Of a DNA stretch of 17,229 nt, positions 6,626-16,200 are shown piece by piece. How positions within the stretch are numbered: position 1 is the stretch's first letter; every line of letters starts with the position of its first letter. The stretch is from an uncultured Methanobrevibacter sp. (GTDB lineage: Archaea > Methanobacteriota > Methanobacteria > Methanobacteriales > Methanobacteriaceae): the NCBI GenBank assembly GCA_902782595.1, contig CACZNW010000070.1:1-17229 (forward strand), read 5' to 3'. The notes under the pieces were generated by a model. The model worked only from the letters and a program-made list of their open reading frames with translations. It was not told the DNA's origin and searched no databases. Made by a program: the position numbers and the translations under genes.

Positions 6626-8197
6626 TTAATTAATTATACCCTTTTTCCAGCTTCTTAGTTGGAACCGGTATTTGTTTTTAATATCTTCATCCATTAACAT
6701 GGCTAATTCAATTAATATGCTTGCTTTTTCAGTATCATTCATTTCAAGATATCTTTTTGCTTCAGTTTCTAGTCTGTGAGCATCCTTTGAGGATAAAATA
6801 TCAAGAGTGAATGAATAATCTCTGTTAATTAAATTATCTTTACTGGTCAGTTGTCTAAGCTTATCAATTCCTTCATCAATGGTAGTCGGATTTCTTATTA
6901 ACAGGAAACATTTCCACAATTCCAGTTTGGAACCGTACTGTTGCCTGTATTCTGATTTCTGTGCAAACGCTTGTTCTAGGTAATCAACTCCTTTATTATA
7001 ATCTAAAAGTTTATCAACAGCATTCAAAGCTTCATCAACAAGTTTTTCAGGAGGATTTGAGGAATTCAATATTTCCAGATTTTCCTGATGTTCCTCTCTG
7101 ACTTCATTGTTGTGTTTAAATGCCTCTTCAAATGCATCTGATGCATACATAAAATTTTGCGGGTCTTTAGCAAGATTTTTAGCATCTTTAACTTGCTTTT
7201 CCGCCTGTGATTTGGTAACTTGAGGTTCTGCCACATCTTTATTGGATATTTTCTCTTCTTTTTTCTCAACTTCCAGAACCGGCGGGACAACCGGTTCTAC
7301 ATCTTTCGGCTTTTCGGATTTCTCCCAGCTTTCAATCGCATCCAGCAGTTCCTGTGCATTCTGATATCTTTTCTCAGGATCAGTGGAAATTGCTGTAAAA
7401 ACAATATTTTCCAGTTCCTCATCATGAATAAGTGGATTGTGATAATTAAGTGGTTTTGGAGTCTGTTTAAGCCAGTTTCCAGTCATTACATCAAAATCAC
7501 TGTCAATAGGATAAGGTAACCTGTCTGTTAAAAGCATATAAAATGTAACACCCAAAGCAAATATGTCTGTTGAGGTATTGTCAATTTCTTCCAGGTACTC
7601 AGGTGCCTTAAATGCCAGTGTTCCTTTGGCACTTGCATATAATGTTGAAGGATTAACAGTTTTAACAAGTCCAAAGTCAGTTAACTTTGCAACAACCCCA
7701 TGGTCATCATATCCAATCATAATGTTTTGAGGTTTGATATCTCTGTGAATCATTGGAGGATGCTCTGAATGCAGTACATTAAGGCCCAAACAAATTTGCT
7801 TAATGATGTCAATCACATTTTCAAGAGGGACAAATTTAGCACCGAATGATTTCCAGTAATCATCCAAATCTCCGCCCGGAACGAAATCCATTACAAAAAA
7901 CACGTGTTCCTGACCGTCATCGCCTATAAAAGTGTCTGCATCATGAACTTTAACAATGTTTCTGTGATCAAATTTGGCAAGAAGAACAGCTTCATCCAAC
8001 ATCTCCTGTACTGTTGTTTCGTTACCTTTTACGTCTAGAGAAATTTTAAAAACCTTTATCGCAAATCTTTTTTTGAGAAAAGTATTCTTTACACGATAAA
8101 CTTCTCCGAAAGCTCCTCCTCCCAAATATTTTTCGACTTTATATTTTCTGTTGAGAGTGGAGCCAATTTTTAATATTGTTTCTTTTTCATCAGACAT
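6626..8197 (-). CDS. Hanks-type Ser/Thr protein kinase with helical C-terminal region
   Basis: The protein transfers phosphate from ATP to Ser/Thr of partner proteins. The kinase domain (about 15-292 of 523) has all key residues: Gly-rich loop GGGAFG (26-31), Lys in AIK (K48), HRDIKPQN (H151, D153, N158), DFG (174-176) and APE (198-200). The HRD arginine makes it an RD kinase, likely activated by phosphorylation of the Thr/Ser-rich activation loop (180-193). An acidic/Pro-rich linker (about 292-330) joins a helical C-terminal half (330-523) that looks like tandem helical repeats for partner binding. There is no membrane span, unlike many PknB-type kinases, so it should be cytoplasmic; the membrane-bound J-like or TPR proteins could tether it. 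It lies 26 bases after the Clp gene, with GTGGTAG upstream of the ATG. Likely targets are the Clp, Hsp70 or TIR proteins of the same operon, which is inference. Confidence 0.93.
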   Translation of the reverse strand: MSDEKETILKIGSTLNRKYKVEKYLGGGAFGEVYRVKNTFLKKRFAIKVFKISLDVKGNETTVQEMLDEAVLLAKFDHRNIVKVHDADTFIGDDGQEHVFFVMDFVPGGDLDDYWKSFGAKFVPLENVIDIIKQICLGLNVLHSEHPPMIHRDIKPQNIMIGYDDHGVVAKLTDFGLVKTVNPSTLYASAKGTLAFKAPEYLEEIDNTSTDIFALGVTFYMLLTDRLPYPIDSDFDVMTGNWLKQTPKPLNYHNPLIHDEELENIVFTAISTDPEKRYQNAQELLDAIESWEKSEKPKDVEPVVPPVLEVEKKEEKISNKDVAEPQVTKSQAEKQVKDAKNLAKDPQNFMYASDAFEEAFKHNNEVREEHQENLEILNSSNPPEKLVDEALNAVDKLLDYNKGVDYLEQAFAQKSEYRQQYGSKLELWKCFLLIRNPTTIDEGIDKLRQLTSKDNLINRDYSFTLDILSSKDAHRLETEAKRYLEMNDTEKASILIELAMLMDEDIKNKYRFQLRSWKKGIIN

Positions 8198-8223
8198 TCT
8201 ACCACGTTTTTTTAATAAATTAC

Positions 8224-10500
8224 TTAATTAACCTTGAATTTTAACTTGTTTTTAGATACTGTAATCTCAACGGAGTCTCCCGGTGCCACTTTCCTTTCAA
8301 GGATTAAATCTGCCAGAGGGAATTCTACCATCTTCTCAATGAATTTGTCAAGATATTTCACGCCATGCTCTTTACTGTATCCTTTTTTAGCCAATAAATG
8401 AGTTACATTGTCATCAAAAGAAATCAGTATGTTCTTTTCGGCAAAAACATGATTGCTTAATTTTTCAAGTGAATTTTTAACCAAAACTTCAAAGTCCTTT
8501 TCATCCAATTCTTTAAACAATACTATATCATCCACAACATCCAGCAGGTCAGGTCTGAAGAATTGTGTTAATTGAGCGAGTGTCTGCTGCTTGTTTTCAT
8601 TGGATGCACCATAAATCACGCCGTTGTCTTCGGTTTTATGCATGAAACTGGAAGTTATAATGAATACACAGTTTCTTGCATTGATTAAATTGTTTTTGGA
8701 ATCAACAATTTTACCTGTGCTGAATAATTGCAGTAAAACATCCACAACCTGAGGATGTGCCTTTTCGATATTTTCAATTAATATGATTGAATATGGATTG
8801 TTTTTAATTGAATTTGTTAAAAATCCTCCTTCGTCATTGCCCTTGTAACCTGGAGGTGGTCCAATTAATTTTGAAATGGAATAACTTTCACTGTATTCTG
8901 ACATGTCCATTCTTGTATATGACCTTGAACCGTCAAAGAGGAATTCGGATAAAACTGTTGCCGCATAGGTTTTTCCAACGCCTCTTGGACCTAAAAACAT
9001 AAATACTGCAAGAGGTCTGTCAATATCCTGAATGCCTACAAGTGCTTTTTTCATTCTATTGGATATATCTCGTATTGCCTCTTCCTGACCGACAATATGA
9101 TTGTTTAGGAAAGGTTCCATGTTCTCCAGTTTATTAACAGCAAAACTGTAGTCAATAACCGGTATGGATCTCCAGTCTGAAATAACCGCTTTAACGTCAT
9201 GTTCGGTTACATAGGTATCAACGTTAATTTCTTCACCCAAATTAAGTTTTGGTATTACTTTACGTGAACATGCCTCATCAATCACATCCAGTGCCTTATC
9301 AGGCAGGTTTCTGTCAACAATGTATCTGACAGACAGCATTACTGCCGCTTCAATTGCATCATCTGATATTTTCACATGATGGAATTTTTCATATTTTTCT
9401 CTAAGATTGGTTAATATGAAAATAACGGTTTCGGGGGAAGGTTCATGTACAACAATAGGTTGGAATCTTCTTGCAAATGCAGATTCTTTTTCAAAATACA
9501 TTGTATATTCTTCCAGTGTTGTAGCTCCTATTATTGATAGTTCCCCGTTTGCCAGTGCGGATTTAATCATATTTGATGCATCCAGGCTTCCGGAACTTCC
9601 GGTACCGATTATTGTATGGGCTTCATCGATGAATAAAATAAGGTTTGGATTTTCTTTTGCTTCGGAAAGCAGTGCACTGATTTTTTCTTCAAATTCTCCG
9701 CGGTATTTGGTACCTGCGACAAGGGAACCCATATTGATTTCAACAATCACTTTATTGTTAAGGTTGTCTCCAAGTGTTCCGTTGGCAATTTCAATAGCCA
9801 GTTTCCTGACCAGTGTGGATTTACCGACACCAGCTTCTCCAATAATTAAAGCATTATTCTTTTCACGTTTATTCAATGTTCTGGCTAACTGCAGCAATTC
9901 TTCGTCCATTCCAATAACGGGATCCAGTTTGCCTTCTCTGGCAAGTTTTGTCATGTTGGTACCGTATCTCTCTAAAACTGAATTCGGATTTGGCAGCTCT
10001 TCAAAGTCCTGTTCCTTTAATGCATTTAAAATTTCATCAGCGCTGACTTTGAAGTGAACCAGAGTCTGGTTAATGCAATCAATATCATCTTTTAAAATAA
10101 CTTCCAATAAGTGTACTGCTCTGAATTCCTCAAGGCCTTCTTCAAGAGCAAGTTTTGCTGCTTTATCGAACAATTTCTTTGTATGCTCACTTCTGTGAAC
10201 AACATTCCCATATTCCTCACAGCTTCCTTTGGTAATATTCATTCTTAACAGTCTTCTAAATGAAGTCATTGAAATGTTCAGTTTTGAAAAAATGCTTTCA
10301 ATTTCAATCTGCTCTCTTTCAATTAATTTATATGTGGTTGATTCAAGACTTATCTGATTGGAATCCAGTAGCTGGGACAGTTTGTCAAGACTGCAGATTC
10401 CTATCATCAAGTGTTCAGGTTCAATAAATTCGTGCTGGGACATTACTGTTTCAGCTAAACTTATTTCCCAAATCAAATACACGGAATTAGTAAAATTCAT
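8224..10500 (-). CDS. ClpA/ClpB-like double AAA+ ATPase with degenerate second ATPase site
   Basis: This is an Hsp100-type hexameric unfoldase of 758 residues. It has an N-terminal Clp_N region with two helical repeats (about 5-70 and 105-160). NBD1 follows (about 180-410), with Walker A GEAGVGKST (221-229), pore-loop KYRGEF (265-270), Walker B LFIDEAH (289-295) and Arg fingers in ARRF (343-346). NBD2 spans about 460-758, with Walker A GPRGVGKT (504-511) and pore-loop GYKG (551-554). In NBD2 the Walker B DE pair is E576-N577, the sensor-1 Asn is S618, the Arg-finger position is V655 and the sensor-2 Arg is K715. NBD2 probably binds ATP but hydrolyses it poorly. The roughly 125-residue ClpB middle domain that docks DnaK is absent, and I see no IGF-type ClpP-binding loop. 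The gene starts three bases after the TIR stop, with GAGGGG as ribosome-binding site inside the TIR gene's end. T6SS ClpV was considered, but no other T6SS genes are present. Confidence 0.88.
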   Translation of the reverse strand: MNFTNSVYLIWEISLAETVMSQHEFIEPEHLMIGICSLDKLSQLLDSNQISLESTTYKLIEREQIEIESIFSKLNISMTSFRRLLRMNITKGSCEEYGNVVHRSEHTKKLFDKAAKLALEEGLEEFRAVHLLEVILKDDIDCINQTLVHFKVSADEILNALKEQDFEELPNPNSVLERYGTNMTKLAREGKLDPVIGMDEELLQLARTLNKREKNNALIIGEAGVGKSTLVRKLAIEIANGTLGDNLNNKVIVEINMGSLVAGTKYRGEFEEKISALLSEAKENPNLILFIDEAHTIIGTGSSGSLDASNMIKSALANGELSIIGATTLEEYTMYFEKESAFARRFQPIVVHEPSPETVIFILTNLREKYEKFHHVKISDDAIEAAVMLSVRYIVDRNLPDKALDVIDEACSRKVIPKLNLGEEINVDTYVTEHDVKAVISDWRSIPVIDYSFAVNKLENMEPFLNNHIVGQEEAIRDISNRMKKALVGIQDIDRPLAVFMFLGPRGVGKTYAATVLSEFLFDGSRSYTRMDMSEYSESYSISKLIGPPPGYKGNDEGGFLTNSIKNNPYSIILIENIEKAHPQVVDVLLQLFSTGKIVDSKNNLINARNCVFIITSSFMHKTEDNGVIYGASNENKQQTLAQLTQFFRPDLLDVVDDIVLFKELDEKDFEVLVKNSLEKLSNHVFAEKNILISFDDNVTHLLAKKGYSKEHGVKYLDKFIEKMVEFPLADLILERKVAPGDSVEITVSKNKLKFKVN

Positions 10501-10503
10501 AGT

Positions 10504-12603
10504 TTATAACCCCTCGTCGTAAAAGTCAATTTCTCCGTTGTTTAAAAATATTCTGCTGGCAGGACTTGGATATTCCTGATTTATTGTAGTGTCATTTGAT
10601 ACTTTAAGCAAGCAGTTTTGCTGATTATAAATGGCATTGTCATAGATTTCCGGTTTAATCTTAATGGTTGAATAGGAAATGTCAATGCTCGCCAGGTACT
10701 GTTTTGTCAAGGCCAAATCACCGCTGCTTGCAAAGATGCCTTCAGACCCGTTACTGATAAGGTGTCCTTTGTCTTTTGCAAAATTGTTTCCGAAGTCACA
10801 TTCTTCGAGTTTGCATTTGCTTAAATTACATATAGCTCCGCCCAGTTTATTTGCAGTATTTGAGGTAAAATTACATTCAATGAATTTGATTGACCCCTCC
10901 TCATTTTCAGAGATATATGAATCAAAGGAATATGTCATTAATTTTTTGAGAGTCATGTTGAATATTGCACCACCAAATGTTGATGTGTTGTCTCTGAAGG
11001 TTGTTGTGAGTATTTCGCCGGAACCATAATTCAGAATGGCTCCGCCTACTGCATCAGAACTGTTTGATCTGAAATTGCATTCTTCGATTTTCATGTTGCC
11101 GTAGTTATAAATTCCGCCGGCAAATTTTAAACTTTTGTTTTTTCTTAATTTACAGTTTCTTAATTTTAATTCTGAATCATAGAAATTATAGATTGTACCT
11201 CCGTTTAATGATTCATTACTTATGAAGTTAGTTTTAATAATGTTTGCAAATTTAAAGTTGGCCAGTGCTCCTCCGGATGTTCTGCATGCATTGTTTTCAA
11301 ATTTACATTGCTTAACACTTGTCAATTCTCCTTTATTGTATATTGCTCCTCCGTCACTTTCGGAATAATTGTGCATGAACTGACATTTCACAAGATTCAG
11401 AGATGCATTTTCATCAACATAAATGGCTCCTCCTCCGTTTTCATGCTTTTTACCGCTTGGATTAATTGAATGGCCGTTAATGAACTTGAGGTTTTTAATG
11501 GTAATGTTTTTTCCTGTGATTTTGAAAATACGTGAAAATTCACTGGCATCAATTGTCTTGCTGTTTCCGTCAATCACCAAATCATCAATATCAATGCTGA
11601 TTCCTTCCTTATAATCTGTGTCTTTGGTATTGTCTAGTTTAAAGTCAGATTCAATATTAATCAGTTTTTCACCGTTGTGGATTAACTTATCCAAATCGTT
11701 AAAGTTGAGTTGGGATATTTCGGGTTCGATTATTTCAAATCCGTAATTTTTGAAAATTTCACTGCATGACTCAACATATTCCTGTTTGGCTATTTCATAT
11801 TTTAAAAGGGACGGTTTGGATTCCAGTTTTAACTTAAGCACTCCGGTCATGTTTGTAGGTTCCAAGTGAATTGCGATAAACGGAATGTTTTCTGAAAGTG
11901 CATAGAATATTTCATCTCTCACCCTTGTTGAATTAACTGAATTCGGGGATATGAAAACCATAAAAAGGGAACAGTTCTGTATGTCTTCCACGGTTTTCTT
12001 TGTTATTTCACAGGTTAAATCACCGGTTTTCACATTTAAATTTTGACTTTTGAACCTTTTTAATTCCTTAACTACAGGAGATTTGTCTTTTTCATCGTAA
12101 CTGGCATATACATAACTTTCCTTAGGTTTTGAAATGATGCTCATTCCGTTTCTTTTAAAAGCATTGAGGTAGTTTGAAATATAATCGTTTTCATGCATTG
12201 AATATTTAAGGATTCCCTGAATGGAACCTATACGTAGCTTAAGCCCGTATTTTAATTCTGCATCTTCCAAATAAATTGCAACAAAAGGGATATTTTCATT
12301 GAGAGCCATGTTAATTTCATTTCTGACATTCACGGATTCAACTGAGTTTTCTGAAATAAAGATAACGAATAATGCGCAGTTCAGCAGTGATTTTTCAACA
12401 GACAGTGCCCATTCTTCTCCAACGCCAATGCCCTGGTCGTACCATACATTAAATCCTTGGTCACGAAATCTAATGAGTTCGGGGAATACCAGTTTGGCAT
12501 CTTTATGAGAGTAACTTATAAAAATATACGGTTCTGAACCTTTATATGCATCAAAAGGTGCATCCGCAACATGTGTCATCATATGGTTTTCGTTTTCGTT
12601 CAT
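10504..12603 (-). CDS. Tandem TIR-domain protein fused to a right-handed beta-helix
   Basis: TIR domains of prokaryotes commonly cleave NAD+ or build nucleotide signals. Numbering is from the ATG at 12603 (699 aa), chosen because AAGGG lies six bases upstream; the ATG at 12609 touches that element. TIR1 (about 26-158) contains YIFISYSHKD, VWYDQGIGVGEEW and FISENS, with putative catalytic Glu E96 in RNEI. TIR2 (about 163-295) is degenerate: the WYD loop has become KTGD, but FISPNS and Glu E231 remain. Residues 338-670 carry repeated GGAIYN/GGAIxN steps with Asn ladders, the pattern of the polymorphic beta-helix repeats of Methanobrevibacter surface proteins. No signal peptide or membrane span is present, so the beta-helix should be intracellular, unlike its surface relatives. 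It is the first gene of the operon and may be the effector. An assembly scaffold or sensor role for the beta-helix is inferred. Confidence 0.88.
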   Translation of the reverse strand: MNENENHMMTHVADAPFDAYKGSEPYIFISYSHKDAKLVFPELIRFRDQGFNVWYDQGIGVGEEWALSVEKSLLNCALFVIFISENSVESVNVRNEINMALNENIPFVAIYLEDAELKYGLKLRIGSIQGILKYSMHENDYISNYLNAFKRNGMSIISKPKESYVYASYDEKDKSPVVKELKRFKSQNLNVKTGDLTCEITKKTVEDIQNCSLFMVFISPNSVNSTRVRDEIFYALSENIPFIAIHLEPTNMTGVLKLKLESKPSLLKYEIAKQEYVESCSEIFKNYGFEIIEPEISQLNFNDLDKLIHNGEKLINIESDFKLDNTKDTDYKEGISIDIDDLVIDGNSKTIDASEFSRIFKITGKNITIKNLKFINGHSINPSGKKHENGGGAIYVDENASLNLVKCQFMHNYSESDGGAIYNKGELTSVKQCKFENNACRTSGGALANFKFANIIKTNFISNESLNGGTIYNFYDSELKLRNCKLRKNKSLKFAGGIYNYGNMKIEECNFRSNSSDAVGGAILNYGSGEILTTTFRDNTSTFGGAIFNMTLKKLMTYSFDSYISENEEGSIKFIECNFTSNTANKLGGAICNLSKCKLEECDFGNNFAKDKGHLISNGSEGIFASSGDLALTKQYLASIDISYSTIKIKPEIYDNAIYNQQNCLLKVSNDTTINQEYPSPASRIFLNNGEIDFYDEGL

Positions 12604-12669
12604 TGTCATCCCTTGTTGAAAGTTTATCAGTTATATAATATTATATTTGTTTTATAATACTATAAATAT

Positions 12670-12681
12670 ATTAATATAAAG
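12670..12681 (-). promoter_or_regulatory. Candidate TATA box of the eight-gene operon
   Basis: On the minus strand this reads CTTTATATTAAT, a fair match to an archaeal TATA box. With the usual spacing of about 25 bases, transcription would start near 12645 and leave a leader of about 40 bases containing the AAGGG ribosome-binding site. Other AT-rich stretches nearby (12640-12665) could also serve, so the exact box is uncertain. Confidence 0.35.
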
Positions 12682-12852
12682 CGAGTACTTTATAGTAAAA
12701 TTTTTTTTACATTGTTCATTATTTTTCTTATTTATAGTTAATCCAAACATGATTCTTTTAATAAAAATTGGTTGATATGACAAATTAAACATTTTTCAAT
12801 TAATCTGATTAAAAAATCAAAAATATTAAAAAATATATCTAAGAAATATAGG

Positions 12853-12869
12853 TTTTTATCCGATAAAAA
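12853..12869. promoter_or_regulatory. Operator-like palindrome
   Basis: TTTTTATC and GATAAAAA are perfect inverted repeats flanking a single C. The 17-base dyad lies about 250 bases from the operon start and 425 bases from the adhesin start. Its short centre suits a dimeric DNA-binding regulator better than an RNA hairpin. No regulator gene is in the window. In such AT-rich DNA a chance dyad is possible. Confidence 0.3.
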
Positions 12870-13281
12870 ATTAACTCCATTAACATAGGTTTAATTTTAC
12901 ATGGTATTACTGTAAAGTTATTTAATTTTTTAAATACGGATTTTAACAGTCAGTTCTAAAATCCAAAGGTATTAAAAAATCATTCGTTAAATTCAGAAAT
13001 TATAATCTAAAATCAAGGATGTGTAATGTAGGTAATTAATTAAATTTAGCTTTAACGCACTTATTATTCTCATTTTTATATTCTAAAAGTTTTATTATAT
13101 TGAATTATCTAAATAGAAAATATAATCAACTATAAATCTAAAAAAATATTTTTAAACGATAATAAAAAAGTCTATGAATTTAGATGACAATATGATTCTT
13201 GATTAAAGAAAAAACTTTACTTAACTTATTTAACAGTAACAATAAAATTTTCATTGTATTAAAAATAATATAATAATATGT

Positions 13282-13286
13282 GAGGT
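13282..13286 (+). promoter_or_regulatory. Ribosome-binding site fixing a TTG start
   Basis: GAGGT lies seven bases before the TTG at 13294. No in-frame ATG lies nearby, and the codons after TTG encode a clear signal peptide, so this site decides the adhesin start. Confidence 0.6.
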
Positions 13287-13293
13287 TGTTATT

Positions 13294-16200
13294 TTGAAAT
13301 TCAAAAAACTTTTATTGGCAAGTATTTTCGTGCTGGCTATTTTAACAATTGGCTGTGCAAGCGCATCACAGAACTCAACTCAAAATGACTCTGCCACACT
13401 TCAAAATGAAAGTGATATGGTTGACGTTTTGGGCGAAGGGTATTTTTGTGATGATGATTTTTACATGACAGTTAATGAAAATTACTCACAGGATTTAAGT
13501 GACTGGGATTCAAATGAACTGATTTATATTTCATCCAACTCACAAAAGAACGGAACTTTCAAGGTATCGGTCGATGATACAGAAAAGTTGAGTTTCAACA
13601 TTACAAACGGGTATTTTTCAGTTGAAGACGATGGAAACGGAGGAACCTATAATAAATACTACAGATATATCTGTCCAAAGGATATAGGTATTGAAAATAC
13701 AGGATCATACAATATTATAATCAGATTCAACGATACTACATTAATTGATACTCCGGTTACTCTCAAAGAGAAAGAGGATTTTGATATCTGGATGCAAAAT
13801 CCTTATTACTGTGAAGAGGAATACTGGACCGCTCCCAGTTTCATTGCAATTGATTCGAATCATCTAACAAACGGAGTATTGGAAATTTATGTTAACGGCA
13901 CCCGAAAGATTAGTTATGCCGTAACTGACGGTGAATTTGAAGAAATCGCTGACTGCAGCAATAAATCAAGATACTTATCACCATCTGATTTGTTTGAAGG
14001 ATATGGAACTTACAGAATTCAGATTAATTTCACACAGAACGGATTAACTGAAATGTTAAGGGATGAAAATGTTGTTGTGGCGGAATTTGAGCCTACTGTA
14101 AATCCTAAAATTGAGGTATATTTCGAGTTTGATAATTTATATTTAAGAGCAGATACTCATGCCTACATTTACCTGCCCCGTGAAGCAACAGGAAATCTGA
14201 CAATAAGTTACAATGGCAAATCTTTCCCGGTTACATATTCAAAAGGATATGGGACTCATTATATTAAAGACTATAATTTAAACCATTTGGGTGAAAATGT
14301 AGTTACTGTTAATTATGAAGGGAATGATTTTAAAAATTTAAATGTAACTGGAGTTATAAATGTAGTTCCGGGCATTACCTGTCCTGATTTTGTAAGTGTT
14401 GGTGAAGAATTCACATTTTCGGCAGTTGTTTATGATTGGGTGCAATATGGAGAATTCAGGGTCAGTGATGATAAAGGAAACATCATAAATGCTTCTAGAT
14501 TTAATAATGGTCACTCTTCAGTTAAACTGTCAAGCAATACTTCAGGTTCAAATAAATTTAATTTATATTTTGATGTGGGGGGATCTGGAACTTATAATTT
14601 AACCAAAGAAGTTTATGTGATTAAAAACAGTGAAAACATTAATGCATATGTCCCTGATGAAGTTGAAGTGGGCTCTTCGTTCAATATCACAATCAACGCT
14701 CCGGATGTTGATTTCACATTCGCCCAGGTCAGTGTTGACGGCGGAGATGTGGAATTTCTGATGTTTAAATCAGGAGAAGTAAAAAAGACAATTACTTTTT
14801 TAACAACAGGTTATCATACCATTAAGGTATTCTGCGACAATAGCTATTATGCTGAGGGTGACTGGATTGAAGATATCTATCTGAATACATTCACAGTTAA
14901 TGCGGGTGTTAAAACAAACATTACTGTATCTGATCTGACATGTGATTATGGGGATAACTTGACAATTGTCCTGAAGGATGTTAACGGCAATGTTTTGTCT
15001 GGTAAAGAACTTGCAATTAATGTGGATGGTAAAAACTACACTAAGACTACTGATAACAACGGTCAGGCAATTTTTACAGTTAACCTGCCCGGTGGCAATT
15101 ACACTGCAAATATCCGTTTTGCAGGCGATGAAGGTTATTTGTCTTCTTCTGCAGCTTCAAAAATCAGTGTAAATAAGGTGGATGTTGATTTGAATATAAC
15201 TGGCCGTCCTCTGTTTTATGGAGATACTGTGGTTGTAACTTTAAAAGATGTTTACGGTAATATTTTAACAGATAAAACCATATTCCTTAATTTCAACGCA
15301 ACTGAATACAATCAAACCACAAACGAAATAGGCCAGGCATCATTTGATTTGGGATTGGTTCCAGGCAACTACACTTTCAATATCACATTCAAAGGCGATA
15401 CAGGGTACAATAACCTGTCCCGTAACATTGATGTGGAAATGGTTAGAGCATTTGTATTTTTAGAGGACTGTAGCGGAAATCTCTTCTACGGGGGAGAAAA
15501 TTATGTCATTCTTGATTTGGTAAATCTCAACAATAATTTGAGTTTGGCTAAAAAGAATGTTATAATCAACTTCAATGGCAATGACACTAACCTGACATCA
15601 GATGAAAACGGATTTGTCAGATTTAAGGTTGATTTACCTGCAGGCAATTATTCCGCTAATTTAAGAATGGTTGATGATAATCTGTTTGATGTAGTGGACA
15701 AAGGCACTTTTAACTTTACCATATTCAGATTACAGACCCGAATGTCTTTCAGTAATGTTGTTATATATGTAACCAAAACAGGGCATATGATTGCTACTCT
15801 GGAAGATATTAAAGGCAATCATTTATCCAATAAAACTCTCATGATAAACTTAAACGGGAATAATTACACCAGATTCACAAACAGTTCAGGTCAGGCTGAA
15901 GTATTTTTCGAATTCAACAGGAGTAATTGCAGTTTAAAAATTTCATTTGCAGGTGATGAAAACTATGGGGAATCAGAAGTTGAAAGCAACATGACATTCA
16001 AGCTTCTTTCAATATTAACCGCAGAAAATGTAACTGTATCCTATAATTCAGGAGGTAAGTTAATTATTTCTCTAAGTGATTATTTCGGAAGCAATTTGTC
16101 AGGTAAAAAAATAAATATCAGGCTTGCGGGTCAAAATATCACTAAAATCACGGATTTAAATGGTCAGGTTGCCATACCAATAAACCTGAATCCTGGAATG

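Larger units (their letters stand above)
12604..13293. other. Divergent AT-rich intergenic spacer
   Basis: This spacer between the operon and the adhesin gene has no convincing coding frame on either strand and no tRNA or rRNA-like structure. It holds a probable minus-strand promoter near 12670-12681, an operator-like palindrome at 12853-12869 and the adhesin ribosome-binding site at 13282-13286. Long A- and T-tracts fill the rest. Such long divergent spacers often carry regulatory sites for both genes, but I can define only those listed. Confidence 0.6.

Noticed and set aside
9407..10057. Long plus-strand open frame of 216 codons opposite the Clp gene
   Set aside because: It lies wholly antisense to a clear AAA+ coding region, its translation is low-complexity Ser/Leu-rich with no domain, and no ribosome-binding site was evident.
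8224..12603. Type VI secretion-like island (Clp, kinase and phosphatase together)
   Set aside because: No sheath, tube, spike, baseplate, FHA or TssJLM-like genes are present, and the source is an archaeon.
10504..12603. Reading the TIR/beta-helix protein as a surface adhesin
   Set aside because: No signal peptide or membrane anchor, and it begins with two TIR domains.
108..12603. Insertion sequence or phage remnant around the operon
   Set aside because: No transposase, integrase, tRNA attachment site or long terminal repeats are visible in the window.
12604..13293. CRISPR array or RNA gene in the large spacer
   Set aside because: No regularly spaced direct repeats and no tRNA- or rRNA-like structure; only AT-rich tracts and one dyad.
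13348..13360. Lipoprotein-type Cys (C21) in the adhesin signal peptide
   Set aside because: The surrounding LTIGCAS is a poor lipobox, and a CASAS signal-peptidase site fits as well; not enough to call a lipoprotein.
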